From contig URUY01000002.1 of NCBI GenBank assembly GCA_900551115.1, positions 62,001 through 126,000 of the forward strand: a DNA stretch of 64,000 bases, in the 5' to 3' direction. Numbering within the stretch: position 1 is the first letter of the stretch; each line of letters starts with the position of its first letter. Source of the DNA: an uncultured Lachnospiraceae bacterium. GTDB taxonomy: Bacteria > Bacillota > Clostridia > Lachnospirales > Lachnospiraceae. The notes below the pieces were generated by a model. That model searched no databases. It saw nothing but the letters and a program-made list of their open reading frames with translations, and was not told the origin of the DNA. The position numbers were made by a program, and so were the translations under genes. Positions 35,533 to 44,020 of this stretch are shown piece by piece.

Positions 35533-37365
35533 TCACTTTTTCTCTAATGTATATACGGCAAAGACCTCTCTGCCGTCTACTGCAATGCTATCTTCTAAAC
35601 ATAACACCGTATCAAAACCCTTTTCTTTATAGTAGGCCGGAAGCCACTCCTGTACCTTGGGCAGCTTCACCGTTTCCTCTGCATAAACGATAACATAGAC
35701 GTTCTCTCCATTTAAGACAGCCTGCTCCATATCCGTAATGCCAAAATGTGCAAGCTTTTTTTCCGTAAGCGGACTTTTTGATGCCCATCCTCCCATGATA
35801 TCATAGTTGGCCATGGTATTGTCCACACCTTTAAACATTTTTTCTGAATAGGCCACTGTAGAATAAACATCCACAAAATAGAAATTTTCCCCATTTTCTT
35901 TTGTATAAAGCTTCAAAGCCTCTATTTCTTTGTTCAGCACTTCCCTGCAGTCATACTCTGTACGCACCTTCATAATGCTTCCTCCGATGCTTATAAGACA
36001 CAGTAACGAAAGTATACCGGCAAATCCAATTCTCATGCCGGATATAAGGCTGCAGGTATTTACCCTTAGGCTTTTTGCCGATTCCTTTTCTGTTCCCGTT
36101 TTCTTTTCCGCTCCCGTTTTCTTTGCCGCACGGCATTCAACAAGAAGCATGGCAAGTAAAATCACAAATTCCATCAGATACAGGGAATGGGTAATCCGCT
36201 CCGGGTCCCTGCCTCTGTATAAAATATACATCCACAGACCGGTCCGCACAACTCCCATACACAAAAGTTCCCACAAATACCGGAAATGCCTGTTGAAAAG
36301 CGCTGCTAAAAGAACCATTCCGTACATGGCAAGCACAAACAGATTCCACGGATAATCCGTTGCATGGAAGGTCCGGTATTTATAAATCTCAAAAGCCTTT
36401 TTAAAGCTGTCCCCAAACGAAACCTGCCCCTGTCTCAGTTCGCCGGTATAATCACTGATTTTGCCTAAAAGCGCTTCATCAATTTCTTCATCCAGTCCGA
36501 AATTGTAATTTTCAAGCAAAACCTGCTCACTCTCCGACATACCGATGCTCTCATAAAACGCTTCGTTTCCCTCGTAGGGAGGGATTGCCAAAAAGTCATA
36601 CAGTTCGGTGCGGTTGTCAAAATATCTGTTAAACCGCTGCCAGTCTGCGCCGCTGTATGCCGCCATATGGATAAGCTGGCTTACTGCAATTCCTGCCAAA
36701 ATCCCACCAAATACAGAAAGGTACTTCGCTGCATTTTCCTTTGTAAAGAACGGTTTTTCACAGGCCCACCGGCACAGCCCCGTCACACAGATAAGGGGCA
36801 GTACTAAAAGCAGCATCTCGGAACGGATTTGAAAAGCCACCGTCACAAGAACAATGCTCAGAAGATTGTTTTTAAAAAATTTTCCGGGAGAATTTTCTTC
36901 CTTCGATGTATAGAACAAAAAAGCTGCCGCTGCCGCAAGCAGCGTACAGGTCACCGTATACTGTACAAAGATAAGCTCCTGTAAAAACAGGGCAAGGATA
37001 ACGCCTGCCTCTATCAGGATTACCGCCGCCTTTGCCGCAGCTTTCTCAAAAAAGCCCAAAAGCCGTTCTGTAATCAGATAGATACTGAAAAAATGGCAGC
37101 CGCATAAAAACAGCCCGTACCAGGGAAGCTGCCCTGCCAAACGGTAAAGCAGGCTCAAAAAGAAGCTTATGGGAAACAGCATCTGAATATTTTTGCTCTC
37201 CGGCGTGCCGGTATATACCCCTGCCAGAATATCCTTCATCAGTACATCATCATTCAAATCAAAATAATAATCAAAAAAAATCCCTAAAGCGGCACACAGG
37301 ATAACACTCAGTCCTAAAGCCCATATGCAGTTTTCCTTTTGTTTCATTTTTGTCATAAAATCCAT
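35533..37365 (-). CDS. Large multi-pass membrane protein, GT-C-like, with C-terminal extracellular domain
   Basis: 610 residues. About eleven membrane helices, first extracellular loop with FDLNDDVLMKD (an Asp-Asp pair as in GT-C active sites), and a soluble C-terminal part of about 125 residues (from about 485). A charged linker near residue 425 has the near-repeat KKTGAEKKTGTEKE. The architecture matches polyprenyl-phosphate-sugar-dependent transferases, though no family name can be given. The stop overlaps the putative GTG start of the GtrB-like gene, supporting a shared function. Confidence 0.65.
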   Translation of the reverse strand: MDFMTKMKQKENCIWALGLSVILCAALGIFFDYYFDLNDDVLMKDILAGVYTGTPESKNIQMLFPISFFLSLLYRLAGQLPWYGLFLCGCHFFSIYLITERLLGFFEKAAAKAAVILIEAGVILALFLQELIFVQYTVTCTLLAAAAAFLFYTSKEENSPGKFFKNNLLSIVLVTVAFQIRSEMLLLVLPLICVTGLCRWACEKPFFTKENAAKYLSVFGGILAGIAVSQLIHMAAYSGADWQRFNRYFDNRTELYDFLAIPPYEGNEAFYESIGMSESEQVLLENYNFGLDEEIDEALLGKISDYTGELRQGQVSFGDSFKKAFEIYKYRTFHATDYPWNLFVLAMYGMVLLAALFNRHFRYLWELLCMGVVRTGLWMYILYRGRDPERITHSLYLMEFVILLAMLLVECRAAKKTGAEKKTGTEKESAKSLRVNTCSLISGMRIGFAGILSLLCLISIGGSIMKVRTEYDCREVLNKEIEALKLYTKENGENFYFVDVYSTVAYSEKMFKGVDNTMANYDIMGGWASKSPLTEKKLAHFGITDMEQAVLNGENVYVIVYAEETVKLPKVQEWLPAYYKEKGFDTVLCLEDSIAVDGREVFAVYTLEKK

Positions 37366-37368
37366 GGT

Positions 37369-38247
37369 TTATTCTTCCATTTCCTTTTTCAGGTAATCTA
37401 TGAGCGGCTGTGCCAAAAGCCGCCTGCCCTCTTCATTAAAGTGAAGCCCGTCTAATGTGTACTGCTCAATATTTTTTGCCGTAATACCCGAACCGTAATA
37501 CCAGTCAATGATATCCAGTCCGTATTCCGCCGCTATCTGCTTTTCCAGCTCCACAAAGTCAGGCAGTGTCCCACCGCCAAAATCAAGCGTATCGCTGTCA
37601 CCGGTCTGCTTTCCGTTTTCATCCGTAAAATAGCAGTAGGCAGGCGTCACCAGTACAAGCTTCATCTGCGGATATTCCTTTTGCAAAAGCTCGATAGAAT
37701 ACCGGAGCGCCCCTCCAAAGGTGTCTGTATTGTAGGGATTTTCCGCATCATCAAGACGCGCCCCGGAATTGTAATCGTTGGTTCCGTGTTCAATAAACAA
37801 AAGCTCCACCTGCGTAAAATCCATCTGCGCAAGCTGTTTTAAGGAGTCTTTAAAATAGTCAAGCTGATAGGTATTGCCGTTTATGCCGTATTGCTGCACG
37901 GTAAAGTCCCTGTATGCAACAGCCTCCGCCAGATGACACATATTCAGGTCGTCCTCAAAAAAAGTACTTCTGCCCTCATGGTTGGTACAGGACATACAGG
38001 TACCGCCAAAGGCGCCGTTGAAAATACGGATTCCGGTCTCTTCCTCCATAATTGCAGGAATCGTGGGAGAATAGGCAGTATTGCCAAAAAGACTGTCGCC
38101 CATGCATACTACCCTGATATCCTTTATGCTCCTCTTTTCTTCCTGCATCACAAACAGTCCGAGTGCCACGGCTACTATGGCTGCCGCAAGCAAAGCTGCT
38201 GTTATTTTATTTCCGACAGTTTTCCACAATTTTTTTAACCGCTTCAA
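37369..38247 (-). CDS. Membrane-anchored SGNH/GDSL hydrolase
   Basis: About 292 residues. One N-terminal membrane helix (about 14-34) and an extracellular SGNH domain with all blocks: MGDSLFGN (nucleophile Ser52), FGG after NGAF, HGTND and DGLHF (Asp, His). Likely a glycan O-acetyl esterase or acyltransferase. Start is uncertain: ATGs at 38262 and 38253 have no correctly spaced ribosome binding site, while GGAGG lies 6 nt before a TTG at 38247. The coding start overlaps the end of pseC by about 40 nt, so it belongs to the same transcript as the pseudaminic acid genes. Confidence 0.85.
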   Translation of the reverse strand: MKRLKKLWKTVGNKITAALLAAAIVAVALGLFVMQEEKRSIKDIRVVCMGDSLFGNTAYSPTIPAIMEEETGIRIFNGAFGGTCMSCTNHEGRSTFFEDDLNMCHLAEAVAYRDFTVQQYGINGNTYQLDYFKDSLKQLAQMDFTQVELLFIEHGTNDYNSGARLDDAENPYNTDTFGGALRYSIELLQKEYPQMKLVLVTPAYCYFTDENGKQTGDSDTLDFGGGTLPDFVELEKQIAAEYGLDIIDWYYGSGITAKNIEQYTLDGLHFNEEGRRLLAQPLIDYLKKEMEE

Positions 38248-39400
38248 TGACATCCTCCACATCCTGATCCGTCATGGAATAGTATAACGGCAGGCTCATG
38301 ATTTCCTCGTACAGCTTCTCAGCCCTGGGACAGATTCCCTTCTGATACCCCAGCTTTTCATAATAGGGGTGGTAGTATACCGGAATATAATGTACATTAC
38401 AGCAGATGTTTTCCGCTCCCATGGCTTCAAAAAATTCTTTTCTGCCAATCGTCAGCTTATCCGGCTTAATGCGCAGAATATACAGATGTCTGGTAGTATC
38501 TGATTCCGGGATTTCTTCCTGCACGGTTATCTCCGGCACCTCTGCAAATGCCGCATTATACTTAGCTACAATCTCTTTTCTTCTTTTGCTGAAAATTTCA
38601 AGCTTATCGAGCTGGCTTAAAACCAGTGCCGCCTGAATGTCCGTCATGCGGTAATTCATGCCCAGTGCCACCTGCTCGTAATACCATGGGCCTTCGCATT
38701 CCTTCTCCATCAGAGAAGTATCTCTGGTGATACCATGGGCCCGGTACAGTACCAGCTTTTTATAGTATTCCTCATTATCCGTTAAAACTGCGCCGCCTTC
38801 TCCGCCTGTTACGGTCTTTACAGGATGGAAGCTGAAGGTGGTCATATCCGCCAGCGAGCCCACCGGTCTGCCATTGTACTTTGTCCCGATGGAATGGGCC
38901 GCGTCCTCTATCAGCACAACGCTTTTTTCCTTACATAGTTTCTGTATCGGTGCAATTTCTACTGCCTGTCCCGTAAAATCCACTGCCACCACAGCCTTTG
39001 TATGCTCCGTCATTTTTTCTGCCACAGACGCCGGGTCTATATTGTAGGTGCGCTCGTTGATATCCGCAAAAACAGGCTTTGCACCGCAGTATAAAGCACA
39101 ATTAGCAGATGCCGCAAAAGTAATGGGCGTTGTAATTACCTCATCCCCTTCTGCAACACCTGCCGCCTGGCATGCAATATGAAGCGCAGCAGTACCGTTG
39201 CTGACTACCACTGCATATTTTGCTCCGGTTATTTCACAGAGCCGCTCTTCCAACGCTGTTATCTTGGGACCGCAGGTTAAAAAGTCGCTTTTAAGCACCT
39301 CTGTAACGGCTGCGATATCCTTTTCATCAATATATTGATGTCCGTAATACAATTTTGTTTCCCTGACGGGCTTTCCGCCGTAAATTGCCAGTTTGTCCAT
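38207..39400 (-). CDS. pseC: UDP-4-amino-4,6-dideoxy-N-acetyl-beta-L-altrosamine transaminase
   Basis: 397 residues from the ATG at 39400; a longer reading to 39511 would run into pseG. DegT/DnrJ/EryC1 aminotransferase fold: KSDFLTCGPK, SNGTAALH, TPITFAASANC, EDAAHSIG and the PLP lysine in FSFHPVKTVTGGEGG. The combination matches PseC, which aminates the 4-keto sugar using glutamate and PLP in the pseudaminic acid pathway. Third step gene order: pseF, pseI-formyltransferase, pseG, pseC on one transcript. Related enzymes for bacillosamine or legionaminic acid are the alternative, but linkage to pseG and pseI argues for PseC. Confidence 0.9.
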   Translation of the reverse strand: MDKLAIYGGKPVRETKLYYGHQYIDEKDIAAVTEVLKSDFLTCGPKITALEERLCEITGAKYAVVVSNGTAALHIACQAAGVAEGDEVITTPITFAASANCALYCGAKPVFADINERTYNIDPASVAEKMTEHTKAVVAVDFTGQAVEIAPIQKLCKEKSVVLIEDAAHSIGTKYNGRPVGSLADMTTFSFHPVKTVTGGEGGAVLTDNEEYYKKLVLYRAHGITRDTSLMEKECEGPWYYEQVALGMNYRMTDIQAALVLSQLDKLEIFSKRRKEIVAKYNAAFAEVPEITVQEEIPESDTTRHLYILRIKPDKLTIGRKEFFEAMGAENICCNVHYIPVYYHPYYEKLGYQKGICPRAEKLYEEIMSLPLYYSMTDQDVEDVIEAVKKIVENCRK

Positions 39401-39464
39401 CTCTTTATCTTCCTTCCTGTCAAATCCTTTATTTATGAATGCACTGTATGCCGATGGCATCAGC

Positions 39465-40499
39465 TTATTTTTCTGCCTTTTCACACAAAACCTCTGCAAG
39501 CCTTGCTGCACCGCGTCCGTCTACCAGCAGCTTTCCCCTGTTCTGATAGTCTTCGCGCAGTAGCTTATCTGCCGCCAGCTTTACAATGTTTTGTATCACC
39601 TTATCTGCCAGTCCTTCCTTATCCGTAAGATAGTTGCCGCCAAAGCATACGATACCCTTTTCTGCAAAGGTTTCTACGATTTTTTCCTGATTATCCACAA
39701 AAGAAAAGCAGATAATGGGTACGCCCACGGCACAAAGCTCATACATGGTAGAACCGCCTGCAGTCACCGCAATATCACACTTTTCCATCAGCTCTGCCAT
39801 ATTCTGCACATTTACATGGATGTGTATATGATCATGCACGGCTGCCAGTGCCCGCAAGTTTGGCAGATGGCTGTTAAAGGCGCCGCTCACCACATGGTAA
39901 TGCAGCCCTGCCGTCTTTTCATGCAAAAGCGCCGCGCTCAGTATCTGTCCTGCCAGATTATACCGGTCACTGCCGCCGGTTGTAAGCAGCACGCTCAGGG
40001 CCTTGTCACGCACCGTAAGCGCTGCCTTTTCAAATTCACCTCTCAGCGGCGCATACTGTGTTCCCAAAAGGAGAACGGTATCTTCCTTTATGCCTTTTTC
40101 CCTGTAAGGAACCCTGTCGCCGTATATATTATAGTTTATCAGAATATCTACCGGATACGGGAAAGCAAATTTATCGTCTATATAAGCCGTTTTCACATGC
40201 TTTCTGACCTCGCTTAAGTACTTTTCTGTTACAAAATAGCTGTCAAGCAAAAGCAGCTTTGGCTTTTCTTCCGAAAGTACAGGAAGCAGTGTGGCAAGCT
40301 CTTCCTCCATTCTGTCATAGGAAGAGCCAAGGACCTTGTATGGCTGTCCTCTGTCTGAAAGAAGCGGTACTGCCGCTTCGTCCGCCAGCAGGAACAGAAC
40401 CTCTTCGCCGCAGTTTTTAAGTGCCGCCGCCAGGCTTAAACATCTCATAACATGTCCTGTTCCGATTATGCTGTTTGCATCCGCTCTTATAAATATCAT
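39465..40499 (-). CDS. pseG: UDP-2,4-diacetamido-2,4,6-trideoxy-beta-L-altropyranose hydrolase
   Basis: 344 residues from the ATG at 40499 (GAGG 6 nt upstream; a GTG at 40511 is also possible). GT-B fold hydrolase related to MurG: FIRADANSIIGTGHVMRC at the N-terminus with the conserved His, DSYFVT, TTGGSD and AGGSTMYEL. PseG removes UDP from the sugar and releases the free 6-deoxy-altrose derivative for PseI. If the C4 substituent here is formyl rather than acetyl (see pseI fusion), the natural substrate would differ accordingly. Confidence 0.92.
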   Translation of the reverse strand: MIFIRADANSIIGTGHVMRCLSLAAALKNCGEEVLFLLADEAAVPLLSDRGQPYKVLGSSYDRMEEELATLLPVLSEEKPKLLLLDSYFVTEKYLSEVRKHVKTAYIDDKFAFPYPVDILINYNIYGDRVPYREKGIKEDTVLLLGTQYAPLRGEFEKAALTVRDKALSVLLTTGGSDRYNLAGQILSAALLHEKTAGLHYHVVSGAFNSHLPNLRALAAVHDHIHIHVNVQNMAELMEKCDIAVTAGGSTMYELCAVGVPIICFSFVDNQEKIVETFAEKGIVCFGGNYLTDKEGLADKVIQNIVKLAADKLLREDYQNRGKLLVDGRGAARLAEVLCEKAEK

Positions 40500-40507
40500 G
40501 CCATGCC

Positions 40508-42145
40508 TCACTTTGCTGTTGTTTCCAAGCCTCTTTTATACTCCGCAATGACAACGTCCCAGGTAAAAGGCTGCTTCTCCCTGATAGCAAAAAGCTCCTG
40601 CATACGGTGATAAGTGCCTTCTCCCTCCTGCTTCTTCGGTGTAATTCTTCCTTCCTTTATCGCCTGCCAGTTTTCTTTAAACAGCTCCTTAATCGATAAA
40701 AGCAGCTTGTCATAGGTAGTGGCAAAGGTTTCTTTTTCCTCGTCAAAATAAAGCTCCTTCTGACAGAGAATATCGCCCGTATCCAGCCCCTCGTCCATCA
40801 GATGGATGGTGACGCCTTTTTTCGTATCCTCCATAAAGCTGAAAAAGTTGGGTGCAGAGCCTCTGTTAAAGGGAAGGTAGGAGGTATGCAGATTGATGAC
40901 CTTTCCCTGCATATACTCCAAAACGTCTTTCTTTATCAGATGCCGGTAGTTAAAGCTTATTATATAGGACGGCTTTAACTGCTTTATGATTTCAAGGCTT
41001 ATCTTATTCTGTATCCGGTATACCTTCTCGCCCTGTGCGAGCAGCCAGTCATATAAGTCCGCTGTATTGTCATTGTTCGTCAAAAAGAGTACAGCGCCCT
41101 TTTCCACTGCGTCAAAGGACAGGGGTGTTCCCCGCAAAAGTGCCCTGTCAGTCTTCATTCCCAGCACATCCGTCATGTATTTCGGCTTCAGTCCATACCC
41201 CGGACGGATAATTCTGATATTATCCTCCGTAAGCGTCTCTCCTGCTTTAATATCCTTTACTGCAAAAACAGAACGGCGGAATACAAGGCTGCTCTCCTCC
41301 TGCCTGCTGACTCCATAGGTGGGCACGCCCAGCGCCCGCTCTACATTACGGATATCCTCTACCAGCTTTTTAAACTCCTCGGGCGTCATGGAAAAGGAAG
41401 CGTCAGGATTTTCAATTTCCCGCCCCAGACAGAAATGCTTTTCAATCACGGAAGCCCCCAGTGCAACTGCCGTGGCAGCACTGAGAGAGCCCATGGAATG
41501 GTCCGATAAACCGATTGGTATCTGAAACCGTTTCATCATGTCGCTTATGGTGGAAAGATGCATGTCCGCCGGGTCTGCCGGATAGGCACTGGAGCATTTT
41601 AACAGAACAAGCTCCCTGTTGCCGGCGGCATAAACCGTTTCTGCCGCTTCCTTTATTTCCTCTATGGTTGCCATTCCCGTAGACATGATAATGGGCTTTT
41701 TCTTGGAAGCCACATAGGAAAGCAGAGGTAAGTCTATCATCTCAAAGGAAGCTATCTTATAAAACTCCACTCCCATATCCTCTAAAAAATCTACAGCCGT
41801 CCTGTCAAAAGGCGTAGACAGAAAATCAATCCCCACTCTGTCTGCTTCCTCCTTAAGCTCCTTCTGCCACTCCCAGGGGGTATAGGCTTTTCCGTACAGA
41901 CTGTAAAGATTTTCGCCTTCCCAGGTACCGTTTTCCACCTGAAAATACTGATTGTGGCAATCTATGGTAAGGGTATCCGGCGTGTAGGTCTGAATCTTGA
42001 TGCAGTCCGCGCCGCATTCTTTTGCTGCATGGATAATTTCCTTAGCCCGTTCTATGCTGCCTGCATGATTTGCCGACATTTCCGCAATGATGTAGGCGGG
42101 CTGTCCTTCTCCAATCAAACGATTTTTAATCCTTATCTGTCTCAT
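40508..42145 (-). CDS. pseI: Pseudaminic acid synthase fused to a formyltransferase domain
   Basis: 545 residues from the ATG at 42145 (GGAGG 5 nt upstream). Residues 1-285: NeuB/PseI barrel with IIAEMSANHAGS, KIQTYTPDTLTID, STGMAT, GLSDHS and EKHF, which condenses the PseG product with phosphoenolpyruvate. Residues 286-347: SAF (antifreeze-like) domain, RRSVFAVKDIKAGE. Residues 350-545: formyltransferase domain of the Fmt/PurN type, with VLFLTNNDN, VINLHTSYLPFNRG (Asn418, His420) and LMDEGLDTGD (Asp455), the catalytic Asn-His-Asp set. Normal PseI is about 340-350 residues. The fusion suggests a formylated pseudaminic acid; the fused domain may stand in for PseH at the C4 amino group. The formyl donor would be 10-formyl-tetrahydrofolate. 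Confidence 0.92.
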   Translation of the reverse strand: MRQIRIKNRLIGEGQPAYIIAEMSANHAGSIERAKEIIHAAKECGADCIKIQTYTPDTLTIDCHNQYFQVENGTWEGENLYSLYGKAYTPWEWQKELKEEADRVGIDFLSTPFDRTAVDFLEDMGVEFYKIASFEMIDLPLLSYVASKKKPIIMSTGMATIEEIKEAAETVYAAGNRELVLLKCSSAYPADPADMHLSTISDMMKRFQIPIGLSDHSMGSLSAATAVALGASVIEKHFCLGREIENPDASFSMTPEEFKKLVEDIRNVERALGVPTYGVSRQEESSLVFRRSVFAVKDIKAGETLTEDNIRIIRPGYGLKPKYMTDVLGMKTDRALLRGTPLSFDAVEKGAVLFLTNNDNTADLYDWLLAQGEKVYRIQNKISLEIIKQLKPSYIISFNYRHLIKKDVLEYMQGKVINLHTSYLPFNRGSAPNFFSFMEDTKKGVTIHLMDEGLDTGDILCQKELYFDEEKETFATTYDKLLLSIKELFKENWQAIKEGRITPKKQEGEGTYHRMQELFAIREKQPFTWDVVIAEYKRGLETTAK

Positions 42146-42190
42146 GCTTTCCTCCATTCCAGAGTTCCCCTTGTGCAGGCTTTAAACCGA

Positions 42191-42218
42191 ATCTTACATG
42201 CTTTAACGCAGCCGTCAA
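42191..42218 (-). promoter_or_regulatory. Possible internal promoter before pseI
   Basis: Minus strand TTGACG (42213-42218), 16-nt spacer, TAAGAT (42191-42196), in an 81-bp gap between pseF and pseI. Short spacer and imperfect -10, so weak. The gap otherwise holds a small CCGG-TAAG-CCGG hairpin but no terminator. Confidence 0.35.
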
Positions 42219-42226
42219 AGACCGGC

Positions 42227-42919
42227 TTACCGGTTACGGTTTAACACCTTATATTTTACCTCTGCAATCTCCCAGTCCTCTTCCGTGTCAATATCCTGTA
42301 CCGCAAGCTCCGGCTGCTCATAGGGAACAGTCTTGTCCATTACAAGCTTTTTCTGCTGCATGAAGCTTTCTACCTTCAGGCAGTAGAACTGTCCTGCATC
42401 GTGATAAAAAGGCTCTAAGTCCTGAGAGCGTGTAAACATATGCTCCGGCCATTTGAATTTTAAAAAGCCGTCTTCCATGATTACGCTTCTCTGGGGCGGG
42501 AAGCTGAAGCGTACCACCGGCAACACACTGTCCGCTTCTTTTTCTGTTAAAAGCTCCATTGCTGTTTTTAACTTTTCTGCCGATACGAAAGGCGCTGTAG
42601 GGTAAATACAGCAGGCGCTGTCAAATTCCTTCCCGAACCTGCGGTAGCTTTCCAAAACCTCCAGCATGACGTCCGTAGTTGTGGCATAATCATTGGCGGT
42701 GTCCTTACTTCTGAAAAAAGGCACCACGGCACCTGCTGCCTTTGCAATTTCTGCAATTTCCTCATCATCCGTGGACACCATGACCTCGTCAAAAATACCG
42801 GCATCCAATGCCGCCTGTATCGAATATGTGATAATCGGTTTCCCGAGAAAGGGCTTAATATTCTTTCTGGGTATTCTCTTGCTTCCGCCTCTTGCGGTAA
42901 TCACTGCAACTGCTTTCAT
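42227..42919 (-). CDS. pseF: Pseudaminic acid cytidylyltransferase
   Basis: 230 residues, normal length. CMP-sugar synthase fold: ITARGGSKRIPRKNIKPF (CTP-binding loop), STDDEEIA, the PTAPF loop, FYHDAGQFYC and VQDIDTEEDW. The last two are characteristic of PseF versus NeuA. It activates the nonulosonic acid as the CMP sugar. AAGGAGG lies 4 nt before the ATG, the best ribosome binding site in the block. The CMP-sugar would be used by the GT52/GT38-type enzyme at 45781-46863, encoded on the same strand. Confidence 0.93.
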   Translation of the reverse strand: MKAVAVITARGGSKRIPRKNIKPFLGKPIITYSIQAALDAGIFDEVMVSTDDEEIAEIAKAAGAVVPFFRSKDTANDYATTTDVMLEVLESYRRFGKEFDSACCIYPTAPFVSAEKLKTAMELLTEKEADSVLPVVRFSFPPQRSVIMEDGFLKFKWPEHMFTRSQDLEPFYHDAGQFYCLKVESFMQQKKLVMDKTVPYEQPELAVQDIDTEEDWEIAEVKYKVLNRNR

Positions 42920-42974
42920 GTTTCCTCCTTGCCGGCATTTCCCTTGCCGGGCTTATGACCTGTTGCCGGCTTTA

Positions 42975-44003
42975 TCATCTGCGCAGCCCTTTTTTCATTT
43001 TTCTGTAAAAGCGCAGGGCATTGTAGTGTAAAAAGAACAGGGCTTCCGATTGCAGCAGCATATTTATCAGCTTCTGCTCTTCTTTTCCTATCCTATCTTT
43101 ATAATACGGATTTTCTCTGAAATCCGGGAAGCTTTCCCGAATTCCCTTTACAAGCTCTTTTACAAACCCATATTTGCCGCCTGTTTTTCCGCTCATACAG
43201 CTAAAGAGGGTATTTACCAGATACAGCTCCGCATACTTAAATTCCAGTTCGGGATGATATTTCTCATAAAAGCCATATTCCCGGCTTTTTTCTACAAGCA
43301 GCTTCATGGCGCTCATACGGTCCCGCAACTTCAGCAGGGATACTTCATGCACCGTGGAGGCCTCATGCTGGTAATAGTAATAAAGCGGCTCCTCCACCCG
43401 TTCAAAATGGGTGCAATGCAATAGCCACAGGGGAGACATGCAGTTATCTTCAAAAAAAATATGCTCCGGAAACCAAAGATTATTATTTACAATGATTTCC
43501 CTTTTGTAGATTTTAATAACCATACTGCCGAATTCCAAAATGAGTTTTCTATATTTCTCCTCATTTAAAATCCCTGTCTGCGCTTCGTTGTTATCCTGCT
43601 GTACTTCACCGATTTCCATAGTCTGTTCGTAAACCATGGAATAGTCGCAGCCCACAACGTCTGCTCCGGTACTTTCTGCTTTTTTTAAAAGCTTTGCATA
43701 CATATCGGGGGCTGCCCAGTCATCGCTGTCTGCAAATCCCAGCCATTCTCCCCTCGCCGCTCTGATACCGATATTTTTTGCGCCGCCCTGACGCCTGTTT
43801 TCTTCGGAATGGATTACCCTTAGTTTGTCGGGATGCTCTTTCTCCAGCTTTTTAAGTATCATCAGGGAATCATCCGTAGACGCATCATCCACGGCAATAA
43901 TCTCATAATCCTCTGCTGTCTGCGCAAGAAGTGACTGTATACAATATTCCAATTTTCCATCCGCCGCCATGTTGTAGACCGGCACGACTATACTCAGCTT
44001 CAT
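42975..44003 (-). CDS. Glycosyltransferase family 2
   Basis: 342 residues. SIVVPVYNMA, VDDASTDDS, GGAKNIGI and FADSDDW (metal site) define a GT-A domain of about 210 residues; the C-terminal part is helical and basic (ends RKMKKGLRR) and may contact the membrane. CDYSM and EDNCM motifs resemble capsular GT2 enzymes. Lies between the ABC exporter and pseF, so it likely builds the same glycan that receives the nonulosonic acid. Sugar unknown. Confidence 0.9.
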   Translation of the reverse strand: MKLSIVVPVYNMAADGKLEYCIQSLLAQTAEDYEIIAVDDASTDDSLMILKKLEKEHPDKLRVIHSEENRRQGGAKNIGIRAARGEWLGFADSDDWAAPDMYAKLLKKAESTGADVVGCDYSMVYEQTMEIGEVQQDNNEAQTGILNEEKYRKLILEFGSMVIKIYKREIIVNNNLWFPEHIFFEDNCMSPLWLLHCTHFERVEEPLYYYYQHEASTVHEVSLLKLRDRMSAMKLLVEKSREYGFYEKYHPELEFKYAELYLVNTLFSCMSGKTGGKYGFVKELVKGIRESFPDFRENPYYKDRIGKEEQKLINMLLQSEALFFLHYNALRFYRKMKKGLRR

Positions 44004-44020
44004 ATAAGCTCCGCCTTTTC

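Noticed and set aside
38262..39511. Long N-terminal extensions of pseC and several other genes (22670, 25018, 27616, 56898)
   Set aside because: The extra residues do not match family starts and overlap the preceding genes; internal ATGs are preferred, most of them with a usable ribosome binding site.
39591..40217. 208-codon plus-strand open frame
   Set aside because: Antisense to pseG with its conserved motifs; His/Cys-rich shadow translation.
42197..42240. Terminator after pseF
   Set aside because: There is a short CCGG hairpin but no T-run, and pseI follows in the same direction; at most a weak promoter is here.
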